Part shown: piece after piece, positions 16,568 through 25,572 of the stretch
Layout of the letters: each line of letters opens with the position of its first letter
Numbering within the stretch: the stretch's first letter is position 1
Origin: Mucilaginibacter sp.
Lineage (GTDB): Bacteria; Bacteroidota; Bacteroidia; Sphingobacteriales; Sphingobacteriaceae
Direction: 5' to 3'
Length of the DNA: 49,704 nucleotides
Assembly (NCBI GenBank): GCA_025929405.1
Contig: JAICMD010000002.1
Coordinates: 1 to 49,704 of the forward strand
The notes under the pieces: generated by a model
Databases searched by the model: none
Told to the model about the DNA's origin: nothing
What the model saw: only the letters and a program-made list of their open reading frames with translations
Program-made: the position numbers and the translations under genes

Positions 16568-17366
16568 AATTGTAATTATAACCGGTGCATCATCAGGCAT
16601 TGGTAAAGCCCTTGCTAATGAATTTGCCAAACGCGGTGCCAACCTAGTTTTGGCAGCCCGACAATACGTAACCCTTTGCGAAATAGCGCAGGATCTGCAA
16701 CAGCAGTATAGTATTAAAGCCGTAGCCGTGCAATGTAATGTAAGTGTTGAGGATGATTGTAAGCACCTTATCCAGCAGGCCATCGCCACATTTGGTCGCA
16801 TTGATGTTTTGGTGAATAATGCAGGCATATCCATGCGTGCCTTGTTTAATGATGCTGATGTTAACGTTTTAAAAACCTTAATGGACGTAAACTTTTGGGG
16901 TACGGTTTATTGTACTAAATATGCCATGCCCGAGTTATTAAAAACGCAAGGCAGCGTAGTTGGTGTATCATCCATAGCAGGTTATAAAGGGCTGCCCGGC
17001 CGTACTGGTTATTCGGCATCAAAATTTGCTATGAACGGCTTTTTGGATGCTTTACGGGTTGAAAACTTAAAGACAGGCGTGCACGTATTAACTGCCTGCC
17101 CGGGCTTTACGGCATCAAACATTCGTAACACAGCTTTAGATAAAAAAGGGCAACAACAGGGCGAAAGCACCCTTCACGAAGAAAAAATGATGACCGCTGC
17201 GGAAGTGGCAAAAATTATTGTTGATGGCGTTGAAAATCGCGCACGTACATTGATTATGACCGGGCAGGGTAAATTAGCGGTTTTACTAAGCAAATTCATC
17301 CCCGGTGTGCTTGATAAATTAGTGTATAATACGTTTACAAAAGAGAAGGATCCGTTGTTGAAGTAG
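16551..17366 (+). CDS. SDR family NAD(P)-dependent oxidoreductase
   Basis: VIITGASSGIGKALANEFAKRGANLVLAAR...NNAGISM...SSIAGYKGLPGRTGYSASK: TGxxxGIG and YxxxK. Confidence 0.93.
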   Translation: MKLNTKIVIITGASSGIGKALANEFAKRGANLVLAARQYVTLCEIAQDLQQQYSIKAVAVQCNVSVEDDCKHLIQQAIATFGRIDVLVNNAGISMRALFNDADVNVLKTLMDVNFWGTVYCTKYAMPELLKTQGSVVGVSSIAGYKGLPGRTGYSASKFAMNGFLDALRVENLKTGVHVLTACPGFTASNIRNTALDKKGQQQGESTLHEEKMMTAAEVAKIIVDGVENRARTLIMTGQGKLAVLLSKFIPGVLDKLVYNTFTKEKDPLLK

Positions 17367-17705
17367 TTAATCTATCTCTAAAAATGCAGTCTCTTTATTA
17401 TCGTCTTTAATAAACTCATTAATTAATTGAGCGTTTGAAAGTAGTTTATTTGCAATTTTAAGATTTGATGAATTGCCAAATCTTAGCCAGATAATTTTAG
17501 GAGGAAAGCCTTTCAAATTAGACAGATCCATGAAATCGCCATCAAAAGTTACAATAATGAAATTGTTTTTACGAGCGTAGTTCCATATTTCGAGATCAGA
17601 AGCGTCAGTAAGCCCTATTTCTGTAACTTGTTTAATGCCGGGAAAAGTATCTGCAAGCAGCCTTGAAACTTTAAATGAAATGTTTTGATCAAGCAGTATT
17701 TTCAC
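17367..17705 (-). CDS. DUF5615 family PIN-like protein (putative toxin)
   Basis: MKILLDQNISFKVSRLLADTFPGIKQVTEIGLTDASDLEIWNYARKNNFIIVTFDGDFMDLSNLKGFPPKIIWLRFGN: DUF5615 pattern. Confidence 0.88.
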   Translation of the reverse strand: MKILLDQNISFKVSRLLADTFPGIKQVTEIGLTDASDLEIWNYARKNNFIIVTFDGDFMDLSNLKGFPPKIIWLRFGNSSNLKIANKLLSNAQLINEFIKDDNKETAFLEID

Positions 17706-17923
17706 GAAACAATCCTAAGCTTATGTTCTTTATCTGCAGCGTAAGACAGGCAAGCTTTAATTTGATTACTATTTAATTCAGGAAAATCAGCAATAATATC
17801 ATTAACCGTCATACCTTCCGCCATCCAGCTAAGCACATCATATACAGAAATTCGGGTGCCAATAATTATTGGCTTACCAAATCTCTTTTCGGGGTTAATT
17901 TCAATATATTCTGTATAATTCAT
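17702..17923 (-). CDS. DUF433 domain-containing protein (putative antitoxin)
   Basis: YIEINPEKRFGKPIIIGTRISVYDVLSWMAEGMTVNDIIADFPELNSNQIKACLSYAAD: DUF433 pattern. Confidence 0.9.
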   Translation of the reverse strand: MNYTEYIEINPEKRFGKPIIIGTRISVYDVLSWMAEGMTVNDIIADFPELNSNQIKACLSYAADKEHKLRIVS

Positions 17924-17976
17924 TATGCTAAGATACTTAATAATTAATTAAGAAAAAAAACAGTTATAGCCTGATG

Positions 17977-18918
17977 TTACACCAGTTCAAAATGGTCAAT
18001 CTTATTCAGATCTAAAATCAACCTGCCATCGTCATCACGATCAAAAGCAGGTTTAAATTTAGCATCCCATATCATTTCATCGTACTGATAGGAGGTACGG
18101 CTATGTACCGTTTGCGAGAAGGTATCATCAAAAGCTTTTAGCAATATGGCAAAGCTGGCTTCGGTTTCGCGCATGCTTTCGGGAGTAATATCTCTTAACG
18201 GGCTATTATCATCAAGCGGGTGCACTACTGTCCAGCTCATAGTAAGTATACTCACCCTTTTGCGTTCAAGTTCAAGCGATAAAAACCGGCGTATCTTTTT
18301 GCCATCCACATCATCATTATATGAAAATATAACCTCCATTTGCAGGTCTATCAATGTATTGCGCCGTAGGTTTGCCAGGCGAAACATTATGCCTTTGCCA
18401 TTTTCCATATATGGCGCAACTAACAGGTTTTTACTAAATTTCATTTTGGCTGATGGCCGCGAGAAACGCCCATATAATAATCCCGTTGCTAAAGCAAACG
18501 CCAGTAAACCTATCATTGATTCCATAGCGGCTACACTGTTAGAGAACATTCCGTGCGGACTGATATGCCCGTAACCAACAGTTGATATGGTTTGCGCCGA
18601 AAAAAAGAAGGCATCCATAAACCGCTCGAAAAAACTATTGCCTGTAGCGCCATCCAAACTGCCTGCCCCAAGCAATACGTAAATAGAAGCGAAAATTATA
18701 TTGGCAATAAAATAACAGGTTAATATAATGAGCCAGAACTTGCCCCAGCCCATAGTTATCAGGTTATGATAATTGTTGGATGTGCTAAAGCGCGACAAGC
18801 CCTTGCGTTTAACATTTACAGAGCCATCGCGGTTAATGAGCCGCTGATTTTGTATAACAGCCTGCTGGCCAAAACCAAGGTCGTCTTCGGGGTTAAATTT
18901 GCGTTTATGTAGTAGCAT
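17977..18918 (-). CDS. Inward-rectifier (KirBac-type) potassium channel
   Basis: FFFSAQTISTVGYGHISPHG pore/selectivity filter between two TM segments, C-terminal Kir cytoplasmic domain (MFRLANLRRNTLIDLQMEVIFSYN). Confidence 0.88.
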   Translation of the reverse strand: MLLHKRKFNPEDDLGFGQQAVIQNQRLINRDGSVNVKRKGLSRFSTSNNYHNLITMGWGKFWLIILTCYFIANIIFASIYVLLGAGSLDGATGNSFFERFMDAFFFSAQTISTVGYGHISPHGMFSNSVAAMESMIGLLAFALATGLLYGRFSRPSAKMKFSKNLLVAPYMENGKGIMFRLANLRRNTLIDLQMEVIFSYNDDVDGKKIRRFLSLELERKRVSILTMSWTVVHPLDDNSPLRDITPESMRETEASFAILLKAFDDTFSQTVHSRTSYQYDEMIWDAKFKPAFDRDDDGRLILDLNKIDHFELV

Positions 18919-18931
18919 TTTTTAAAGCTGG

Positions 18932-19008
18932 TGGTTCATTGTTGATAGTTCATGGCTTAAAATAAATACATATCGTTCTATGAACCATGAACTATCATCT
19001 ATAAACCA
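18932..19008. repeat. Family F1 inverted repeat, copy 2
   Basis: tggttcattgttgatagttcatgg ... ctatgaaccatgaactatcatctataaacca. Confidence 0.85.
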
Positions 19009-19023
19009 AAAATAAACTTTCCC

Positions 19024-19055
19024 CTTGCTTTTCGTAAAAACAATTTTCATATTTG
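19024..19055 (+). promoter_or_regulatory. Candidate promoter of the trp operon
   Basis: cTTG, 20 nt, CATATTTG (7/8 match to TAnnTTTG). Confidence 0.5.
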
Positions 19056-19084
19056 CTGAGTAAATGAACGTTAGAAATTTAAAT

Positions 19085-19111
19085 ATGAATTGGTGGTGGC
19101 TTAACGAGTAA
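19085..19111 (+). CDS. trp leader peptide MNWWWLNE (in-frame upstream ATG at 19064 would give MNVRNLNMNWWWLNE)
   Basis: atg aat tgg tgg tgg ctt aac gag taa: three consecutive Trp codons immediately upstream of a terminator and trpD. Confidence 0.88.
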   Translation: MNWWWLNE

Positions 19112-19181
19112 ATCGTGAGGCATTCCCATTTATAAAAAAATATATATATTTAAAAGGGTTGCCGTTGGTAACCCTTTTTTT
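19099..19181 (+). promoter_or_regulatory. trp attenuator: 1:2 stem (19099-19121), 2:3 antiterminator (19119-19132 with 19151-19163), 3:4 terminator (19153-19181)
   Basis: GCTTAACGA-gtaaa-TCGTGAGGC; GGCA.CCC.TTTA pairing with TAAA.GGG.TGCC; AAAGGGTTGCC-gtt-GGTAACCCTTTTTTT. Confidence 0.85.
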
Positions 19182-19226
19182 ATGTTAACGTTTAACTGCA
19201 TTTAACTAATTCCCTGTTGGGTATAT

Positions 19227-20219
19227 ATGAAACAAATTCTAAACCATTTATTTGAAAATAAAACATTCACCCGCGAGCAATCAAAAAATATTTTAACCAT
19301 AATTACGCAGGGTGCTTATAATAACTCGCAAATAGCCGCTTTTATGACGGCATATTGTATGCGCAGCATAACCGTGGCTGAACTGGAGGGTTTTAGGGAT
19401 GCCATGCTTGAACTAAGCCTGCCGCTTGACCTGGAAACTGATGAACTGATAGATCTTTGCGGCACAGGCGGCGATGGAAAAGATACTTTTAATATATCAA
19501 CATTGGCATCGTTTGTGGTTGCAGGGGCCGGATATAAAGTTGCCAAGCATGGCAATTACGGCGTTTCATCAGGCTGCGGCTCATCCAATGTGATGGAGTA
19601 TCTGGGCTACCAGTTTACCAATGATGCGGATAAACTTAAAAGTAGCATCAATAAAGCTAATATTTGTTTTTTACATGCGCCCTTGTTCCATCCGGCAATG
19701 AAAACAGTTGCGCCTATACGCAAGGAGTTGGGGGTTAAAACATTTTTTAATATGCTGGGGCCAATGGTTAACCCTGCAAGGCCCAAAAATCAACTGGTTG
19801 GGGTATATAATTTAGAACTGGCCCGTATATATGCATACCTATATCAGCAATCAGATGCTAAGTATACCATTTTGAATGCTTTAGAAGGGTATGACGAAAT
19901 ATCATTAACCTGCGATTTTAAAACGTTTTCAGCCGATGGCGAAAAAATAAATAGTATAGAAGGTTTAGGATTTGACAGGCTGCATCCATCTGCAATAGCA
20001 GGAGGGAGTACCGTGGCCGAGTCGGCAGAAATTTTTGTGAAAGTGCTAAACAACGAAGCTACTACCGCGCAAAGCAACGTGGTTTTGGCCAATGCGGCTA
20101 TGGCTATAAAAACCATCAATCCGCAAAAAACCTTTGCTGACTGTTTTTATGAGGCCGAAGAAGGATTGCTAAAAGGCGCGGCGTTAAAAAGTTTTAAAAC
20201 CCTTTTGGAGACTAAGTAA
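19227..20219 (+). CDS. trpD: Anthranilate phosphoribosyltransferase
   Basis: LCGTGGDGKDTFNISTLASFVVAGAGYKVAKHGNYGVSSGCGSSNVMEYLG. Confidence 0.97.
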   Translation: MKQILNHLFENKTFTREQSKNILTIITQGAYNNSQIAAFMTAYCMRSITVAELEGFRDAMLELSLPLDLETDELIDLCGTGGDGKDTFNISTLASFVVAGAGYKVAKHGNYGVSSGCGSSNVMEYLGYQFTNDADKLKSSINKANICFLHAPLFHPAMKTVAPIRKELGVKTFFNMLGPMVNPARPKNQLVGVYNLELARIYAYLYQQSDAKYTILNALEGYDEISLTCDFKTFSADGEKINSIEGLGFDRLHPSAIAGGSTVAESAEIFVKVLNNEATTAQSNVVLANAAMAIKTINPQKTFADCFYEAEEGLLKGAALKSFKTLLETK

Positions 20220-20857
20220 TGAAGGTAAAAATTTGCGGTTTACGCGATGGCGATAATATACAGGCAGTAGCAGCTTTGGCCCCCCATTACGTGGGTTTTA
20301 TTTGCTATGGGCCATCGCCAAGATATATTAATGACATGCCTGCGCAAACATTAGCAAACTTACCTGCCGAAATTTATAAAACAGGTGTTTTTGTAAATGA
20401 AAGCAAAGAGAATATTGCTAAATTGATAAATCAATACGGCTTTAACGCCATCCAACTGCATGGTAATGAAAGTCCTGAATTTACACAATCATTCAGGGAT
20501 AGGGTTTTGGTTTTAAAAGCTTTTGGGCTTGATAAGAATTTTGATTTTGAACAATTAAATGCCTACGCCAACAAAGTAGATTATTTTCTGTTCGATACCA
20601 AAACTGATCTGCATGGCGGCTCGGGCAAAACGTTTGATTGGGGTGTTTTAGATAATTACAAATTGAATGTCCCTTTCTTTTTAAGCGGAGGGCTTAGTCT
20701 GGGTAATTTGGATGAGGTTAAAACCATCCGTCATCCGCAATTTTATGGGGTTGATCTGAATAGTAAATTTGAAACATCGCCGGGAGTAAAAGATATTGAA
20801 AAACTAAAAAAAGCATTTGAAATGCTTAACTATACAACTAATGAAATACGGAGTTAA
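20219..20857 (+). CDS. trpF: Phosphoribosylanthranilate isomerase
   Basis: [37 protein letters not shown]...[15 protein letters not shown]...[20 protein letters not shown]; starts within a TAATG overlap with trpD. Confidence 0.96.
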   Translation: MKVKICGLRDGDNIQAVAALAPHYVGFICYGPSPRYINDMPAQTLANLPAEIYKTGVFVNESKENIAKLINQYGFNAIQLHGNESPEFTQSFRDRVLVLKAFGLDKNFDFEQLNAYANKVDYFLFDTKTDLHGGSGKTFDWGVLDNYKLNVPFFLSGGLSLGNLDEVKTIRHPQFYGVDLNSKFETSPGVKDIEKLKKAFEMLNYTTNEIRS

Positions 20858-22022
20858 CGAACAAGGCTACTACGGTGATTTTGGCGGCGCATACATCCCC
20901 GAAATGTTGTACCCCAATGTTGAAGAACTAAGGCAGCAATATTTAAAGATTATTAATGATGCCGATTTTAAAGCCGAGTTCGATCAGCTTTTAAAGGATT
21001 ATGTAGGCAGGCCATCGCCATTATATCATGCTAAACGCTACTCTGAAAAATATGGCGCTAATATATTTTTAAAGCGTGAGGACCTGAACCACACCGGATC
21101 GCATAAAATAAACAATGCTATAGGACAGATATTGTTAGCTAAACGCTTAGGTAAAAAACGCATCATAGCCGAAACGGGTGCAGGGCAGCATGGCGTTGCT
21201 ACTGCTACAGTTTGTGCTCTGATGGGTATTGAGTGCATAGTTTATATGGGCGAGGTTGATATGGCCCGCCAGGCACCAAACGTTGCCCGTATGAAAATGC
21301 TTGGCGCAAAGGTTGTACCGGCTAAATCAGGGAGTAAAACTTTAAAGGATGCTACTAACGAGGCCCTGCGCGACTGGATAGGTAACCCGGTTGATACACA
21401 TTACATCATAGGCTCGGTTGTAGGGCCGTACCCTTATCCGGATATGGTGGCAAGGTTTCAATCCATCATATCTGCCGAGACCAAACAACAGCTTAAAGAG
21501 CATACAGGCAAGGAACTACCCGAATATGTAATGGCCTGTGTTGGCGGCGGCAGTAACGCTATGGGTATGTTTTACCATTTTTTGGATGATGAAAGCGTAA
21601 AATTGGTTGCTGTTGAAGCAGCAGGCAAGGGTGTGGACAGCGGCCATTCCGCAGCTACAACTTTTTTAGGAAAAGAAGGCGTTTTGCATGGCAGCCGTAC
21701 CATTTTAATGCAAACCGACGACGGACAGGTAGTTGAGCCATATTCTGTATCGGCAGGATTGGATTATCCGGGTATTGGTCCGCAGCACGCGCATCTATAT
21801 AAAATAAATCGTGCCCAATATGTAAGCGTTACTGATGATGAGGCATTACAAGCTGGTTTATTATGCTGCCAATTGGAAGGAATAATCCCGGCAATTGAAT
21901 CGGCACACGCGTTGGCGCAACTGGAAAAAATGAAATTTAAGGCTGATGATAATGTGGTTGTCTGCCTGTCAGGTCGCGGGGATAAAGACCTGGATACTTA
22001 TATAAAATATTTTAATTATTGA
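20841..22022 (+). CDS. trpB: Tryptophan synthase beta chain
   Basis: [19 protein letters not shown]...[51 protein letters not shown]; start refined to MKYGVNEQG. Confidence 0.97.
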   Translation: MKYGVNEQGYYGDFGGAYIPEMLYPNVEELRQQYLKIINDADFKAEFDQLLKDYVGRPSPLYHAKRYSEKYGANIFLKREDLNHTGSHKINNAIGQILLAKRLGKKRIIAETGAGQHGVATATVCALMGIECIVYMGEVDMARQAPNVARMKMLGAKVVPAKSGSKTLKDATNEALRDWIGNPVDTHYIIGSVVGPYPYPDMVARFQSIISAETKQQLKEHTGKELPEYVMACVGGGSNAMGMFYHFLDDESVKLVAVEAAGKGVDSGHSAATTFLGKEGVLHGSRTILMQTDDGQVVEPYSVSAGLDYPGIGPQHAHLYKINRAQYVSVTDDEALQAGLLCCQLEGIIPAIESAHALAQLEKMKFKADDNVVVCLSGRGDKDLDTYIKYFNY

Positions 22023-22095
22023 TAGTTCATGGTTCATGGTTGATAGTTTATGTAACTTATTAGCCATGAACAATGATTTATCAACTATGAACTAA
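22020..22095. repeat. Family F1 inverted repeat, copy 3, between trpB and trpA
   Basis: tgatagttcatggttcatggttgatagtttatg ... agccatgaacaatgatttatcaactatgaacta. Confidence 0.88.
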
Positions 22096-22098
22096 CGA

Positions 22099-22869
22099 AT
22101 GAACCGTTTAAACCAACTTTTTGCAGCTAAGAAGGATAATTTATTGTCTATTTACTATACCGCGGGCTACCCTGCAATTGATACAACCATTGATATTGCC
22201 GAAGCGTTGGAAAAAGCAGGCGCTGATTTTTTGGAGATAGGCTTTCCGTACTCCGATCCTGTAGCAGATGGGCCAACCATCCAGAATAGTTCTCAGCAGG
22301 CGTTGGATAATGGTATGACGCTTAACCTGTTGTTTGAACAGTTGAAAGATCTGCGTAAACGTGTAAGTATCCCAATTTTATTAATGGGTTATGTAAATCC
22401 TATAGTTCAATTTGGTGTGGAGCGTTTTTGCAAAATGGCTGCTGAAGCAGGTGTTGACGGCGTAATTGTGCCCGACCTGCCTATGTATGAATATGAAACT
22501 TTGTATTCGGGCTTTTTTAAAGATAATAACCTGAGCAATATATTCCTGGTAACCCCACAAACTTCCGAGGAGCGCATCCGCAAAATTGATAACCTGAGCG
22601 ATAGTTTTATTTACCTGCTATCATCGTCAAGCATTACAGGCGGCAACCTCAGCGTATCAAACAGTATAGAAGACTATTACAAACGGGTTAAGGCCATGGA
22701 GCTTAAAAACCCAACAATTATCGGATTCGGTATATCAAACAGCGAAACATTTAATAAAGCCTGCCAATACGCCAACGGCGCCATTGTAGGCAGCGCGTTT
22801 GTAAAACTACTTGAGCAGGATGGGTATATGGGTAAGATATCGGGATTTGTGAGATCAATAAGACCGTAA
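22099..22869 (+). CDS. trpA: Tryptophan synthase alpha chain
   Basis: GADFLEIGFPYSDPVADGPTIQNSSQQAL...GVDGVIVPDLP...GFGISNSE. Confidence 0.97.
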   Translation: MNRLNQLFAAKKDNLLSIYYTAGYPAIDTTIDIAEALEKAGADFLEIGFPYSDPVADGPTIQNSSQQALDNGMTLNLLFEQLKDLRKRVSIPILLMGYVNPIVQFGVERFCKMAAEAGVDGVIVPDLPMYEYETLYSGFFKDNNLSNIFLVTPQTSEERIRKIDNLSDSFIYLLSSSSITGGNLSVSNSIEDYYKRVKAMELKNPTIIGFGISNSETFNKACQYANGAIVGSAFVKLLEQDGYMGKISGFVRSIRP

Positions 22870-22882
22870 TTTTATAATAAAG

Positions 22883-23005
22883 CGTCATTGCGAGGTACGA
22901 AGCAATCTCTTCAAAGGACAGTCAAGAAGTAAATGTCGTTTCAGAAATGAATATCCTGGAAATTGATTTGCAAGTGTATTGATTGCTTCGTTCCTCGCAA
23001 TGACG
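22883..23005. repeat. Family F2 inverted-arm element, copy 2 (inverted orientation of the core)
   Basis: cgtcattgcgaggtacgaagcaatc / gattgcttcgttcctcgcaatgacg; core gaaattgatttgc is the reverse complement of copy 1 gcaaatcaatttt. Confidence 0.92.
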
Positions 23006-23016
23006 TTCGGAAATTT

Positions 23017-23637
23017 TTACAAATACGCCTCCAGTTCCCCTTTACCTTCACGAATAATATCAAAATCGCCGGTGGTACAATCAACAACAGTTGAAGGGAT
23101 ATTATCACCGTAACCGCCATCTATCACTATATCCACCAGGTTCTCGTATTTTTCATGGATCAGTTCCGGGTCGGTAGAGTATTCAATGATCTCGTCCTCA
23201 TCGTGTATGGATGTGGATAAGATAGGGTTGCCCAATTCCTTTACAATACAGCGGGCTATATTATTATCGGGCACACGTATACCTACTGTTTTTTTGTTGG
23301 AGCTTAATAGCTTGGGTACGTTATGACTGGCATTGAAAATAAAGGTAAATGGCCCCGGTAAAGCTTTTTTTAATACACGGAAAATAGTATTATCAATAGG
23401 TTTGATATAATCTGAAATATGGCTCAGATCATAGCATATAAATGAAAAATTGGCCTTTTCAGGCCTAATGTTCCTGATTTTACAAATAGCCTCAATAGCT
23501 TTATGATTGGTAATATCGCAGCCCAAACCATAAACCGTATCAGTAGGGTAGATGATCAATCCGCCACGACGCAAAACCTCAACCACCTGCTGTATGGCTT
23601 TTTCGTTTGGGTTTTCGGGATAGATACGGATGAGCAT
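23017..23637 (-). CDS. L-threonylcarbamoyladenylate synthase (Sua5/YciO/TsaC family)
   Basis: VVEVLRRGGLIIYPTDTVYGLGCDITNHKAIEAICKIRNIRPEKANFSFICYDLSHIS...PGPFTFIF. Confidence 0.92.
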   Translation of the reverse strand: MLIRIYPENPNEKAIQQVVEVLRRGGLIIYPTDTVYGLGCDITNHKAIEAICKIRNIRPEKANFSFICYDLSHISDYIKPIDNTIFRVLKKALPGPFTFIFNASHNVPKLLSSNKKTVGIRVPDNNIARCIVKELGNPILSTSIHDEDEIIEYSTDPELIHEKYENLVDIVIDGGYGDNIPSTVVDCTTGDFDIIREGKGELEAYL

Positions 23638-23650
23638 GGCTTTTTTTTAA

Positions 23651-23756
23651 TGCGGATTTCGGAAGTTCAAATTCGGATTTATAAAAGTAAACAAAAAAAG
23701 TATTTACAAGTTTCCTGTAAATCCAATCTATCATTCCGCATTCCGAAATCCGCAAT
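23651..23756. repeat. Family F3 inverted repeat, copy 1 (attccgcattccgaaatccgcaat words)
   Basis: tgcggatttcggaagttcaaattcggattt ... attccgcattccgaaatccgcaat. Confidence 0.8.
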
Positions 23757-23919
23757 CAAATGATCAGGGCTTTTTATAACTACAACAGTTTTTAAAGATT
23801 TAAGCGTATATTTGCAGCACTCCAGTAAGATATATTATGTGATAACCATTTCTTTTCAGAAAAATAAACGCTGCAACATTTGTTGCTTCAGCAATTATTA
23901 ACTCTTAAAAGGAAATTCA

Positions 23920-25512
23920 ATGGTTATTTTACAAAATCTCAATTATATACATCCTAATCGCGATCCGCTGTTTACTGACCTGGATCTGATTATCAACAAA
24001 CAAAACAAAGTTGCTTTAATAGGCAACAATGGCACCGGCAAATCTACATTGCTGAAAATAATAGCCGGTATATTACAACCTTTAAATGGTGTAGTTAAAA
24101 CAACTGGAAAATGCTATTACGTTCCGCAGGTATTGGGGCAATACAATGATTTAACAGTAGCCGAAGCGTTACAGGTGTCGGGTAAATTACAGGCATTGCA
24201 GCAAATATTGAATGGCGATGCCAGCGAGGAAAACTTTACTTTGCTTGATGACGACTGGGCCATTGAGAAGCGCTGCGCAGAAGCATTTGCTTACTGGCAA
24301 TTGGATGCAAACCTTGATCAGAAAATGGCATCGCTTAGCGGCGGACAAAAAACCAAAGTTTTTTTAGCCGGTATTAGTATACACGACGCCGAAAATATTT
24401 TGCTTGACGAACCAAGCAACCATCTGGACGTGCAAAGCCGAGAAGTTTTATACAACTATATTAAAACCACTAATAATACCCTAATAGTAGTAAGTCATGA
24501 TAAAGAGCTTTTAAACTTATTGGGTACAATTTATGAATTAGACAAACGCGGCATTAATGTATATAGCGGTAATTATGATTTTTATGCCGCGCAAAAAATG
24601 ATAGAAAATAACGCGTTAAATAATGATTTGCGGGATAAGGAAAAAGCGTTACGCAAAGCTAAGATAACAGAACGCGAATCGGTAGAGCGGCAGCAAAAAT
24701 TGGATGCGCGGGGAAAACGTAAGCAGGAAAAGGCCGGTATACCAACCATATTTATGAATACCTTACGAAACAACGCCGAGAAAAGTACAGCACGGGTAAA
24801 GGGAATACATGCCGAAAAGGTTTCGGGAATAACGCAGGAGTTGACGGCTTTGCGCAGTAGTTTGCCGGTACGTGATAAAATGAAGATAGATATTGATAAT
24901 TCACAGCTAAACAAGAATAAAATATTGGTAATTGCTGAAGAAATAAATTTTGGTTATGATAGCAAAATGCTTTGGTTATTACCCCTAAACTTTCGGATTA
25001 CAGGCAGCAGCCGAACAGCAATAAAGGGTAGTAATGGTTCGGGTAAAACCACACTTATAAAAATGATGTTGGGTGAGTTAATGCCCAAAGCAGGACAACT
25101 TTCGCTTACCAGGTTTAATGTTATTTATATAGATCAGGATTATTCACTGATAGATAACGGTTTGACGGTTTATGAACAGGCACAACAATATAATTCTTCC
25201 GGCTTACAAGATCATGAAATTAAAATTAGGCTGAACCGTTTTTTATTTACCGGCGATAATTGGAACAAACCTTGTAAAGCCCTAAGCGGCGGAGAAAAAA
25301 TGCGGCTCATGCTATGTGCGTTAACTATAGGTAATCAGGCGCCTGATATGATTATTTTAGACGAACCTACAAATAATTTGGACATCCAGAATATTGAAAT
25401 ATTAACAGCAGCAATTAATGAATATGAAGGTGCATTAGTGGTAATATCTCATGATGAGCATTTTTTAAATGAGATAGGTATTGAACAATCTATTAATTTG
25501 GAAAACAATTAA
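23920..25512 (+). CDS. ABC-F family ATPase (two ABC domains, no TM)
   Basis: GNNGTGKSTLLKIIAG...LSGGQKTKVFLAGISIHDAENILLDEPSNHLD...GSNGSGKTTLIKMMLG...LSGGEKMRLMLCALTIGNQAPDMIILDEPTNNLD. Confidence 0.93.
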   Translation: MVILQNLNYIHPNRDPLFTDLDLIINKQNKVALIGNNGTGKSTLLKIIAGILQPLNGVVKTTGKCYYVPQVLGQYNDLTVAEALQVSGKLQALQQILNGDASEENFTLLDDDWAIEKRCAEAFAYWQLDANLDQKMASLSGGQKTKVFLAGISIHDAENILLDEPSNHLDVQSREVLYNYIKTTNNTLIVVSHDKELLNLLGTIYELDKRGINVYSGNYDFYAAQKMIENNALNNDLRDKEKALRKAKITERESVERQQKLDARGKRKQEKAGIPTIFMNTLRNNAEKSTARVKGIHAEKVSGITQELTALRSSLPVRDKMKIDIDNSQLNKNKILVIAEEINFGYDSKMLWLLPLNFRITGSSRTAIKGSNGSGKTTLIKMMLGELMPKAGQLSLTRFNVIYIDQDYSLIDNGLTVYEQAQQYNSSGLQDHEIKIRLNRFLFTGDNWNKPCKALSGGEKMRLMLCALTIGNQAPDMIILDEPTNNLDIQNIEILTAAINEYEGALVVISHDEHFLNEIGIEQSINLENN

Positions 25513-25515
25513 AAG

Positions 25516-25552
25516 TTAAAGGGTTGCAAGCTTTAAGCCTGTAACCCTTTAA
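25516..25552. terminator. Bidirectional terminator between the convergent ABC-F and yceI genes
   Basis: ttaaagggtt ... aaccctttaa, perfect 10-bp arms extendable by gca/tgt. Confidence 0.75.
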
Positions 25553-25572
25553 ACTATTATAGCCTTTAAAAA

